A DNA stretch of 64,000 nucleotides from Hyaloraphidium curvatum (Eukaryota; Monoblepharomycota; Hyaloraphidiomycetes; Hyaloraphidiales; Hyaloraphidiaceae): assembly GCA_025558095.1 (NCBI GenBank), contig JAIVFI010000009.1, positions 744,001 to 808,000 on the forward strand, in the 5' to 3' direction. Under the pieces are notes generated by a model. It did no database searches and was not told where the DNA came from. It saw only the letters and a program-made list of their open reading frames with translations. Within the stretch, counting starts at the first letter, position 1. Every line of letters starts with the position of its first letter. Below are positions 11,015 to 18,264 of this stretch, piece by piece. The position numbers were made by a program, and so were the translations under genes.

Positions 11015-11241
11015 AACTACCCGTCGTACTTTACTGTATCGGTGATAGTATTCGATTCGGCAAACAATGGGATTGGTACCGTATTGTTAGTAAGCACCCC
11101 GGTTCCTTTCCCGATGCTTTCAATATTACTTTGCGAAAACCCTACCGGGAGACCTTTGGTATACCTGGTGGTGAACTCCGAACTATAGAATTTGATTCAT
11201 GTAGTTCCCATTTTGATTCTCTCATCAAATCTAGTCTCTGA
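10987..11241 (+). CDS. Small ORF overlapping the caspase-fold gene, possibly its C-terminal extension
   Basis: An 84-residue frame starts MEHMDRPYMKL and includes VLYCIGDSIRFGKQWDWY, SKHPGSFPDAFN and TFGIPGGELR. Its amino-acid composition is protein-like and it begins inside the last 28 bases of the caspase-fold gene. I could not find a splice pair that joins the two without losing plausible coding sequence. A minus-or-plus-one shift near 10950-11010, or an independent small protein, both remain open. Confidence 0.4.
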   Translation: MEHMDRPYMKLPVVLYCIGDSIRFGKQWDWYRIVSKHPGSFPDAFNITLRKPYRETFGIPGGELRTIEFDSCSSHFDSLIKSSL

Positions 11242-11304
11242 AAAGAAGTTCTCGACAATGTCCCAGTACCTGAAGGTTCGTCTCTTCGTAGTCTACAACT
11301 TTAC

Positions 11305-11667
11305 TCAGCGCAGCGTGAACATTTTCTTCAGCTGTTCAGAAGACACTATCGTAAGCTTCACTCTAGGCACTTGTATACTGATTGATTCCCCTATCTCTTT
11401 GAGATCCACTCTCTTGGCTTGTTTCGTTCTTCCGGCATCTCTCTCATATACCACTCCATCAAACCAAAATGTATTTGATCCTTCATAGATGTTGTAATCA
11501 TGGTATGCTGCAAACGCACCCTTCTCGGTAACTATCTTTATACCCTTCGGTCCCGTCATTGTCAATACCAGTCTTAATGTTGCAAATTGATCCGGGCTTA
11601 TTTGGACATTTTCATAGCGACGCTCCGCTACTTGTTCTGTTTTGGTCTTCGATACGTTCAAACCCAT
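11305..11667 (-). CDS. Unknown 120-residue protein of the element, downstream of the D5 helicase
   Basis: From ATG 11667 the frame reads MGLNVSKTKTEQVAERR, VLTMTGPKGIKIVTEKG, YNIYEGSNTFWFDG and ends MFTLR. The frame is also open 14 codons further upstream, beginning at a TTG and overlapping the helicase stop. It looks like a small mixed beta protein and I recognise no family. It lies directly after the helicase on the same strand, with TATAAAAG overlapping the helicase stop codon, so it may have its own promoter. Base composition matches the helicase gene. Confidence 0.6.
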   Translation of the reverse strand: MGLNVSKTKTEQVAERRYENVQISPDQFATLRLVLTMTGPKGIKIVTEKGAFAAYHDYNIYEGSNTFWFDGVVYERDAGRTKQAKRVDLKEIGESISIQVPRVKLTIVSSEQLKKMFTLR

Positions 11668-11693
11668 TTTATCATCAGGGACAACTTCCTTTT

Positions 11694-11701
11694 CTTTTAT
11701 A
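11694..11701 (-). promoter_or_regulatory. TATAAAAG motif before the 120-residue element gene
   Basis: TATAAAAG on the minus strand overlaps the TAA stop of the D5 helicase, 27 bases ahead of the proposed ATG of the next gene. The same octamer precedes the helicase itself. A repeated TATA-like box suggests element-specific transcription signals, by inference only. Confidence 0.4.
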
Positions 11702-13562
11702 CGTTGCAATCATTTGTCCACTTCCACCCTTTCCATCCATATTGTTGCGGCGATCCAAACCTCCGACGTTTGTCCGTCAACCTTTCTCCTGCCAATAGCA
11801 TGTCCATCTTGGCGTACGCTTCCTTTTTCGTCGGCGCCGCACGCTTCTCTCCATACATCCGCCTCCATGCCTCCTTGATCTTCTCGTATACCTTGCTACT
11901 TGACACTCCGCTCCCTTCGCTGTCATCCTCCTCCAAACACTCTTCCTTCACCTGTTGGTACACGTTGTTCTCTTCCATATACTGTTGCGCCGCTTCTCTC
12001 ATCTGCTCCGGTACTTTAACCAGTTTTTCTTCCTTGTAGCTCCTGTAACCCTTCAGCATTTCTCCCATCACCACCCATTTCCATCCGTCTACTCTCTCAC
12101 TTAATGTATCATCCTGGTAATACTCGTTCTTTGTCTCATCCACTTCTTCTGTGATGCTCTTGAACTTGGATTTGAATGGCGTCACTCTGATCCTTCGCTT
12201 CATTGCTTCGTCCACTCCATTGAATATCGGCAAATCGTTGCACACCAAAAAGAGCTTGAATGTCGGATCAAACCAACCCTGCTCCCCAAACAATTTCCTG
12301 TAATTCAACCGATCTTCTCCACTTAGCAGCTTGAACTTCTGCTCGTTTATGTTGCCTCCTGGCATGGTTTCTGACATATATACCAGGCGTGCTCCTATCA
12401 TGCTCGTCAGTGTTGGCGTTGCTGCATCCGCTTTTGTCGCTTCACTCAAAAATGATGCTTCAATCTTCACCGCAAACTCTTCCAGCACTTTCTCCAATAT
12501 CTTTATCAAAATCCCTTTCCCATTTGATCCTGATCCATGACCAAATACGAATATTTGATCTTTTGTATACCCTGCTAGCATGCTCCCCATATACTTTATC
12601 ATCCATTCCCTGGTTTCTTCATCCGGAAATACCTTCCCCATGTAGTCCCTGAACTCTTTCAAAGTCTCTGGGTCCTCATACATCTTGATCTCATTGTACT
12701 CGTACTTGAGCTGTTTTGTCATCATGTCCTCTGGTCTTCCAGGTCTGAATTTGTCCTCTGCTAAATCATAGATTCCATTCAAAAATGGTATCACCGTCTT
12801 GTTCTGATTGAGTTTTGCCGCAAAGTCCTTCCGTTCACAGCATGTCTTGAATTCGTCCGCCACCGCTTTCTTCATGTTCGCTTGCTCCAGACTCATTATC
12901 ACTTTCCTTATCAACTTCAACTTGAATTCTTGCTTCTCTTGCCTGTAGATTCGCTCTGCTTCCAAAAACAATCCTTTGTAGTTTGATGACTTGATTAGCT
13001 TGTACACTCCTCGTTCATCCGTCTTCTCCCAAATGTGACTTGTGAATATGTACCAAGCTCCATCATACACCACCCTTCCTTTGTTCACTGCATGCAGCAG
13101 CTCCGCTAGTTTCTCTTGTGTTCCACTCAGAGCATTCAATATAATCCCGTTTAGGTTTTCATCTTCCACTATCTTGACGTCATCCTGCGAAAAATCGTGG
13201 ATTACTGCTGTCTCCCTTTTTGATGTCGGTGCTATCGTTTGAAATATTATGTTGATGCTGTTGTCGTTGTTTATTGCTACCGGCCAGTGCTTCCATCCCT
13301 CCCTTGGCCTTATGTGATTGTTCTCGCATACGTACTTCCAGCCTTGTTTCGTTAGCGTTATTGTGTTCCATTTGCTCACTTTATCTTCAAATTCGCATGC
13401 TTCACATTCTCCAGGGTACATCGCTTCCAACTTGTCACCCCTTTGTTTGAATTTCGTTAAATCTTCGTTGAATCCTGGCACCTTGGCCAGTTCTCTTTTC
13501 AACGTTTGCACCAAGTCCATGCTACTCATACTGTTTATTTTTTTTTCTTGAGTCCTGACCAT
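11697..13562 (-). CDS. D5-type superfamily 3 primase-helicase of the element
   Basis: An intronless 621-residue frame. Key motifs: NGIYDL near 262-267, typical of the D5 N-terminal domain; Walker A GHGSGSNGKG at 341-350; Walker B-like LVYMSE near 393-398; motif C LFLVCND near 437-443 with its sensor Asn; and a KRRIRV arginine-finger region near 455-460. This is the ring helicase of D5/P4 type that works in replication initiation of nucleocytoplasmic large DNA viruses, virophage-like elements and some phages. An N-terminal CxxC pair (ECEACE, residues 52-57) could be a zinc-ligand remnant of a primase module, but no archaeo-eukaryotic primase core is evident. It is the best marker of the element's viral or plasmid ancestry. 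Confidence 0.9.
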   Translation of the reverse strand: MVRTQEKKINSMSSMDLVQTLKRELAKVPGFNEDLTKFKQRGDKLEAMYPGECEACEFEDKVSKWNTITLTKQGWKYVCENNHIRPREGWKHWPVAINNDNSINIIFQTIAPTSKRETAVIHDFSQDDVKIVEDENLNGIILNALSGTQEKLAELLHAVNKGRVVYDGAWYIFTSHIWEKTDERGVYKLIKSSNYKGLFLEAERIYRQEKQEFKLKLIRKVIMSLEQANMKKAVADEFKTCCERKDFAAKLNQNKTVIPFLNGIYDLAEDKFRPGRPEDMMTKQLKYEYNEIKMYEDPETLKEFRDYMGKVFPDEETREWMIKYMGSMLAGYTKDQIFVFGHGSGSNGKGILIKILEKVLEEFAVKIEASFLSEATKADAATPTLTSMIGARLVYMSETMPGGNINEQKFKLLSGEDRLNYRKLFGEQGWFDPTFKLFLVCNDLPIFNGVDEAMKRRIRVTPFKSKFKSITEEVDETKNEYYQDDTLSERVDGWKWVVMGEMLKGYRSYKEEKLVKVPEQMREAAQQYMEENNVYQQVKEECLEEDDSEGSGVSSSKVYEKIKEAWRRMYGEKRAAPTKKEAYAKMDMLLAGERLTDKRRRFGSPQQYGWKGWKWTNDCNV

Positions 13563-13564
13563 CT

Positions 13565-13572
13565 CTTTTATA
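13565..13572 (-). promoter_or_regulatory. TATAAAAG motif at the D5 helicase start
   Basis: TATAAAAG lies two bases upstream of the first ATG of the helicase. Later in-frame Mets (codons 12 and 15) would put it about 35-45 bases upstream of translation, a more usual TATA spacing, so the true start may be one of those. A CATAAAAG variant near 13592 faces the divergent HNH-like gene. Confidence 0.4.
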
Positions 13573-13634
13573 CCGTCAAGTCATTTACTCCCATAAAAGA
13601 AGCCCACAGCTGTTTTTCTCTTTCCTACACTTCA

Positions 13635-13847
13635 ATGGGACGCCGTAACTTCAAATACCTCCACGAACCCTGTGCCAGGTGTGGTGGCCTTAGTCAAACT
13701 GGCCATCACATTGTCCCTCCCCGCATTCGCAAATCTATCCCTCTTTCCATTCAAGGCCGATCTGAATTGATTATGCTTTGTTTTCCATGCAAAAGTACAG
13801 TTAATCAGGAATACTGTCAAAATTATATAATAAAAAGGAAGGACTAA
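13635..13847 (+). CDS. HNH-like zinc-binding nuclease candidate of the element
   Basis: A 70-residue protein begins MGRRNFKYLHEPCARCG, then GHHIVPPRIRKS, LIMLCFPCKSTVNQ, and ends IIKRKD. The CxxC, HHIVP and second CxxC in this order are the metal knuckle and beta-hairpin of small HNH (McrA-like) endonucleases. The usual final His after the second CxxC is replaced by Lys, so activity is uncertain. It is divergent from the helicase, with about 72 bases between start codons. With no other nuclease or transposase seen, it is a candidate for DNA cleavage in the element's life cycle (inference). Confidence 0.62.
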   Translation: MGRRNFKYLHEPCARCGGLSQTGHHIVPPRIRKSIPLSIQGRSELIMLCFPCKSTVNQEYCQNYIIKRKD

Positions 13848-14096
13848 AGAAGAGAGTATAAAACCAATACATGCCTTAAAATGTTCTGACATTGCAGACA
13901 TTACAGACAAAGGCTAATGCTAAGCGAGTGTTTAAGCATATGCTTAATGTGCTAAGGAAGAAGAGACTAGGAACCGGGAAGCATGAGGATGCTAAGGAGA
14001 CTGTGGACTGATAGGAACTAGACTGATAGGAACTAACTATGGCGTCAGGGGGGTTTCAACCCCCCAAGCCCCCCCAGACACGAGAAGGGAAGACTC
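13848..14096. repeat. Right subterminal region: TGCTAAG repeats and G/C hairpin
   Basis: After the HNH-like gene come TATAAAAC (13857), then GGCTAATGCTAAGCG, the palindrome TTAAGCATATGCTTAA, GTGCTAAGG and ATGCTAAGG between 13911 and 14000. A near-perfect hairpin GGGGGGTTTCAACCCCCC follows near 14049-14066. The cluster mirrors the left subterminal region in unit and in distance from the terminal repeat. Confidence 0.6.
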
Positions 14097-14216
14097 CGCA
14101 CAGGAAGACGTCATAAGGACCTACGGTCCAGGCCTAACCGGCCCAGAGGGGCCGCCGACGGAGCGAAGCGACGGAGAGCGAGACCCCTCTCGTAGTCTCC
14201 CCCTCTGCCTCTGCCT
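14097..14216 (-). repeat. Right terminal inverted repeat
   Basis: It is the inverted counterpart of 9546..9664, ending CCCCCTCTGCCTCTGCCT at 14216. The outermost 18 bases are identical to the left tip. Confidence 0.9.
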
Positions 14217-14221
14217 TCCGT
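14217..14221. repeat. Target-site duplication, right copy (TCCGT)
   Basis: It repeats the five bases at 9541..9545. On the minus strand it encodes the end of the codons TAC GGA, and the matching bases on the far side of the element complete the same codons. Confidence 0.88.
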
Positions 14222-14366
14222 AGAGGTAGAAGGGGTCCGTAGTTCGCGCGGTTCCGACGAAAGTCGACGACGCGTCCTCTTCCAGGACATAGGATCGCGG
14301 CTGCCCCCGGCGGAGCGTGCCGTATGTGAAAACAAGAAACTTTTGGCCTGCCGAACTTGGCAGCAT
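14217..14366 (-). pseudogene. Gamma-glutamylcyclotransferase-like gene, 5' part separated by the element
   Basis: From ATG 14366 the frame reads MLPSSAGQKFLVFTYGTLRRG, then DASSTFVGTARTTDPFYLYG, and meets the element. F(V/T)YGTLRRG is the signature N-terminal strand and loop of the GGCT/AIG2-like family, which binds the gamma-glutamyl group. The frame continues at 9540 beyond the insertion. Its start faces that of the Rieske-like oxygenase at 14503, only 136 bp away, so the promoter is probably shared. The native function would be gamma-glutamyl amine or glutathione-related cyclotransfer. Confidence 0.88.
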
Positions 14367-14502
14367 TCCTTTCCGGGCTCGGCACGCGCGTCGACGAAAG
14401 TGGGCGACAAAAGCCGATCGGCGCGCGATCGCACCCCATCGCGCGCTGCACTCCGCCCCGTCCCCCCCGCACAAACAGCGCCCGACGGCCGCTCTCCTCC
14501 AA

Positions 14503-15708
14503 ATGGCCGCCGCCGTCGAGTCTCCGGCACCCTCCGCGGCCGCCGCGGGGCCGAGCGGCGAGACCTTCGCCACGACGCGCAACCTCGGCGCCCGCTACTA
14601 CCACGACCCGGCCATCTTCGCCCGCGAGCAGCGCACCATCTTCTCGAAGACCTGGCTGTTCCTGACCAATGTTTCCCGCGTCGCTGCTGCTGCGGAAGGG
14701 TCGGGAGAGGCCGAGACGCCCGAGGGGGACGGCGCCCTGCGGGAGGGCCATGCGCACTGGCCCGGCGTCGGGCGCGTGAAGGTCCTCCTCTGCAAGATCG
14801 CCGGCTTCGAGTTTGCCCTCCGCCCGGGAGCCACGTCCACCACCGTCGACGGGCTTCTCCTCTCCTCCCCCGTCCCCGAACACTCCGCCTCTCTTCCCCG
14901 CGCGATCCGAGCGCACGCCACCCAACCGGGCGGCTGGGTTTTCGTCAACCTGGCCCCTGAGGAGGAAAAAGTGGTCCCGTGCACCGAGTTTCTCGCGGGC
15001 CTGGAGGGCGGGAGGCTGAAGGAGATCGATTGGGAGGAGTACTCGTTCGACGGGGAGTTCTCTATCGCGGGCTCCTTCAACTGGAAGGCCTACGTGGACA
15101 ACTTCCAAGAATGTACGTCGTTGGTTCCTGCTCCATGTTGCTCCTACCTTACACGCGCGGCGTCTCCAGGCTACCACTGCCCCACGGGCCACGCCGTCAC
15201 GTTCGCCTCATACGCTCTGCAGACGTACAAGATCATCAACACGGGCAACTACTCGCAGCACTTTTGCGAGCGCAAGGCGGACCTCGGCAAGCGGCGGCCG
15301 AGCAAGGGAGACGGGCTGGGTGGCGGGCAGGGGCTCTGGCTGTTCTTCTACCCCAACGCGTCGATGAGCTGCTGTGGGTCGACCTTCTACGCGGCTCATG
15401 CGGATAACAAGCTGACAACCATCGTTCGGACAGACGCCCCCGCCATCTCGATGTCGATAATCAACCCCGTCTCCCCCACCCGCACCGTCCTCTACTACCA
15501 GGTCTTCATGCGCCGCGGCACGCCCCCGGCGACGCGCGACGCCTTCTACGCCAGCCTGCGCGAGGTGCTCGCCGAGGACTGCGAGCTCACGGGCGGCGCG
15601 CAGAGGAACTACGAGGGCGGGGTGTGGGCCGCGGGGCCGCTGCACCCGGGGAGGGAGAACGGGGTGCTGTGGTTCCAGAATAAGGTCAGGGAGGCGCTGA
15701 AGGGTTAA
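14503..15708 (+). CDS. Rieske-type ring-hydroxylating/choline-monooxygenase-like protein lacking the Rieske cluster motif
   Basis: Exons 14503..15112 and 15170..15708 encode 382 residues. The N-terminus follows the family (ARYYHDPAIFAREQRTIFSKTWLF). After VKVLLCKIAGFEFALRPG, where CxH...CxxH cluster ligands should come, the sequence goes straight to a linker and then WVFVNLAPE. The C-terminal catalytic domain is intact: NWKAYVDNFQECYHCPTGHA, whose Asp/Glu and two His are the mononuclear iron site of choline/carnitine monooxygenase-like enzymes. That motif is created by the splice. Length is slightly below the usual 400-450. Without a [2Fe-2S] cluster it cannot take electrons in the normal way, so the activity is unclear. 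Confidence 0.85.
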   Translation: MAAAVESPAPSAAAAGPSGETFATTRNLGARYYHDPAIFAREQRTIFSKTWLFLTNVSRVAAAAEGSGEAETPEGDGALREGHAHWPGVGRVKVLLCKIAGFEFALRPGATSTTVDGLLLSSPVPEHSASLPRAIRAHATQPGGWVFVNLAPEEEKVVPCTEFLAGLEGGRLKEIDWEEYSFDGEFSIAGSFNWKAYVDNFQECTSLVPAPCCSYLTRAASPGYHCPTGHAVTFASYALQTYKIINTGNYSQHFCERKADLGKRRPSKGDGLGGGQGLWLFFYPNASMSCCGSTFYAAHADNKLTTIVRTDAPAISMSIINPVSPTRTVLYYQVFMRRGTPPATRDAFYASLREVLAEDCELTGGAQRNYEGGVWAAGPLHPGRENGVLWFQNKVREALKG

Positions 15709-15827
15709 TGTGTCGGTGTGGAGGGGCGTCGGGCGCGGAGAGGCGCGCCGGCGAAGGAGTCGTGGGCCGTTCGTCGAGTAACAGGCCAGGGATGTCACTT
15801 GTCAAAGACATTGTTCTCTATTCCTAC

Positions 15828-16745
15828 CTACAACCGCCCTGGCAGCGCGTCCGCCGGCGCCGACAGCGGGTCGCTCCCGAACCACGGGAGCCCCAGGAAG
15901 TCGCAGATGTGCGGCCACCTGTCCGACCCGAAGAAGGGCTCCGTCTTCCCCTGGGAGTTGGTGATGATCCACCAGGGTGCACCGTAGGCGCCGTTGTCGA
16001 CCGCGAGCTTGGTCGCCGCGGAGAGGGCGTCCTTGCATTTCGCTTCGTTGCACTCCTTGGCGAGGTATCCGCGGGCGGTGGATTCGCCTATGACGGGGGC
16101 GAGGTACGTGGCGATCACGTCGTCGTTGCTGATGTCCTTGTCCTCCTGCCAAAAGGCTTTCTGCGGGCGGGAGGAGGGGTTCAGAGAGGCCCCAGCCGGG
16201 GAGGGGCCGGCGACGGACCCAGAGGGCGAAGCTGGCGTCGACGAGCTTGTCGGGGTGCTTGTCCTTGATCACCGTGAGCATCCGCATCGCCTGCACCGGC
16301 CGTCAGCGACCCAACCGAACCCGGCAGGTGCGGCACGCGCCTTGAGGCTCAGGACGGGGAACTTGCTCGGCTGCCGGACCTTGATCCCGATGATCTTGGC
16401 GTGCCGCTGCACGTCCAGCCCGAGCTGCTTGCCCCGCGCCGGCAAGGTGGCGGGGGGCTGGTTGCCGGTTGCGCCCATGATACCGCCAAGGAAGAGGGGG
16501 AGGAAGTCGACCTTCACGTGGGACCCTGGCGGCCGGACGCGTTCCAGGGGTTGCGTGGAAGGGGCGAGCGGTGGTGTGCTCACATGCGGGGTGCTTCATG
16601 TACCGCGTGAGGACCTGGAAGGCGAAGAAGGAGTAGGGAGACACTGCGCGGAACGTGAGCTTCGGTGGGCTCCTGCGGCCCCGGGCAGCGGAAATCGGGG
16701 TTACCGACCGACATCGAAGCAGAAAACTATCTTCGGGGCCGCCAT
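15828..16745 (-). CDS. Kappa-class glutathione S-transferase / HCCA isomerase-like thioredoxin-fold protein
   Basis: Five exons (16745..16709, 16643..16584, 16525..16341, 16290..16219, 16145..15828) give 223 residues, the usual family length. The first intron join restores FDVVSPYSFFAF, the kappa-class active-site segment. Later come FLGGIMGATGNQPP, VDNGAYGAPWWI (the conserved cis-Pro region is GAPWW) and FFGSDRW. The third intron needs a GC donor (AAG then GCGCGT). Kappa GSTs act in mitochondria and peroxisomes; close relatives isomerise 2-hydroxychromene-2-carboxylate in bacterial aromatic degradation. The two cannot be separated by eye. Confidence 0.88.
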
Positions 16746-17221
16746 GGGAGATTTGGGGGCGCGGCGAGGCGGGAGGACGGGGAGCAGACGTGGAGAAAGA
16801 AAGCGGGAGCGGTGGGTTGAGGGATCCACCGCGGTGGGTTTCTCGGTGGCACAGACATTGAGTTTCCGCCACCGTGACCAAGAGGACGCGAAATGATCTA
16901 TAGGCACTAGATAGGATGCGGTTGCGGCCGATGCCGTGCTCCGCGGGCGGTATCCAGACGAAGGACACCTCCGGCGATCGCAGCTCAGATGAGGCCGAAA
17001 TGGACGGCATCACGAGCGAAAGCCCACTCCGTGCTAAAGAAGAATGTCCACTGTTCCATTGAATACCCGGATTTCGGCGTTTCGGAGCCGGTTCGACCCT
17101 GGCGGGGTGCTGGACTCGTCCCCGATCCTCCGCGATCGCGGCACAGCGGGCGCCGAGGACAATCTCCGGCCCCGCCCATCCCCTCTCCCGCGGCTCCGCG
17201 CCCCCTCCGCGCGCCCCCACC
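16746..17221. other. Intergenic, divergent promoter region
   Basis: It separates the divergent GST kappa and unknown TM-protein starts. ORFs in it are antisense or frame shadows without domain-like content. Confidence 0.35.
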
Positions 17222-17908
17222 ATGTTCCTGGGCGCGTCGCCTGCAGACGGCGACGACGCGGCGCGCGCCGACGCCGAGCTCTCGCTGCGGTACGCGGTGC
17301 ACGCCGGCCGCGGGTTCTTCCCCGCCCGCCCCGCGGCGCTCGCGCTTCTGCGGTTGGTGGACAAACTCGATCTCCCCCCGAACGCCGCGCCGCACTCCGC
17401 CGCCCCCCGCGGACGGCCGAAGCCGCAGGGACACCGCAGCACGCCCTTCTTCGGCAGCCCGCCAAAAGTGGCCCTCGGCGTCTCCTCCGCGGCGGATCTG
17501 GACCTGTGCATGTCGTCGCTGGCGTTTTCGTGCCTGCACGTTTTGCGGAGCTCCCCGCTGCGCAAGTCGGCGCCGAGGGAGCTCGCAAGGCGGAGGAGGA
17601 GGTACTTCTTCGGCCTGGGCGTGGGGTGGCTCGTGCTGTGGTGGCTCGGGTTCAGGTGGTTCCAGCTGGCTTCCATGGAGAGCGATAGGATCTCGACTTT
17701 CGGGTGGATCGGGGCGGACCTGAGGAGGTTTCTCGGGGCGCCGGCGGACTGGAGGCGCGCGGCGCTGGCGGCCGCGCCGCTGGCCCTGGGGCCCACCTAC
17801 GCGGTGCACGGGATGTGCAGGCACTACGCCGCGCAGGCGTTCCACTTTCTGTGGTACGCGCCGGTGGAGGTCGAGGGCGAGCTGTTCTTTGTCCGCAGCT
17901 GGTGCTGA
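17222..17908 (+). CDS. Unknown protein with a hydrophobic segment
   Basis: A single-exon frame of 228 residues. It has an acidic/Ala-rich N-terminus, a basic run (ELARRRRRYFF) at about 118-128 that leads into a hydrophobic segment GLGVGWLVLWWLGF, and a second weaker apolar stretch (RAALAAAPLALGP). It ends FFVRSWC. The basic-then-apolar pattern suggests a membrane protein with the Arg-rich side in the cytosol. I recognise no family. Competing minus-strand ORFs across the same interval have low-complexity Arg/Pro composition and are rejected. Confidence 0.55.
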   Translation: MFLGASPADGDDAARADAELSLRYAVHAGRGFFPARPAALALLRLVDKLDLPPNAAPHSAAPRGRPKPQGHRSTPFFGSPPKVALGVSSAADLDLCMSSLAFSCLHVLRSSPLRKSAPRELARRRRRYFFGLGVGWLVLWWLGFRWFQLASMESDRISTFGWIGADLRRFLGAPADWRRAALAAAPLALGPTYAVHGMCRHYAAQAFHFLWYAPVEVEGELFFVRSWC

Positions 17909-18264
17909 GGGCGAGAATGAGGTGAAGGACGGACGGATGAATGGCGCGGGCTCGATCTAGTCGTGTTACTCTGTCGGAGTGGCCATCGAACCGAATATAC
18001 AGGAAGAATGAAAGCACTTCGTGGCAATCGGGACGGGGCAGGAAGGAACGAGTGGATTCATCGAGGTCCATCATCAGGAGTTTTCCACGCCCAAGCTCGC
18101 GCTGACAGATGCAGGAAGAGGTAGATTAGCACGGATTGACGAGTATCTCCCTCATATCTGGCCGTTTCGGCTTGCGTGCTTGCCCCGGGCCCGGGTGAAG
18201 AGGATCACCCGTTTATTCGCCGCCTCCGCCTCACCGCGATTCCGATTCCTTTGCACCAGCAGTC
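17909..18264. other. Intergenic, no gene seen
   Basis: AT content rises around 17950-18060. No ORF here has recognisable content. It probably holds the promoter of the FAD monooxygenase. Confidence 0.35.

Larger units (their letters stand above)
9546..14216. mobile_element. 4,671 bp inverted-repeat element with D5-type helicase, caspase-fold and HNH-like genes
   Basis: The element starts AGGCAGAGGCAGAGGGGG and ends with its reverse complement. Imperfect terminal inverted repeats of about 120 bp bound an AT-richer interior that contrasts sharply with the host DNA. It is flanked by TCCGT duplications and interrupts a gamma-glutamylcyclotransferase-like gene. Inside, left to right: a subterminal repeat zone, a spliced caspase-fold gene (+), a small ORF (+), a 120-residue protein (-), a 621-residue D5-type SF3 helicase (-), an HNH-like protein (+), and a right subterminal repeat zone. 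I find no DDE transposase, tyrosine recombinase, reverse transcriptase, family B polymerase, packaging ATPase or capsid gene. The helicase links it to DNA viruses and virus-derived plasmids/transposons, but the combination is unfamiliar. Confidence 0.92.

Noticed and set aside
11192-12652. Plus-strand small ORFs opposite the helicase (for example 11192-11488, 11587-12039, 12389-12652)
   Set aside because: They are antisense to the D5 helicase and its neighbour, with Ser/Pro/Leu-rich content and no motif.
9546-14216. Element as a Maverick/Polinton, LTR retrotransposon, Helitron or DDE transposon
   Set aside because: No family B polymerase, retroviral-type integrase, capsid, reverse transcriptase, Rep/helicase fusion or DDE motif was found. 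Inverted rather than direct termini exclude LTR elements, and the target duplication argues against Helitrons.
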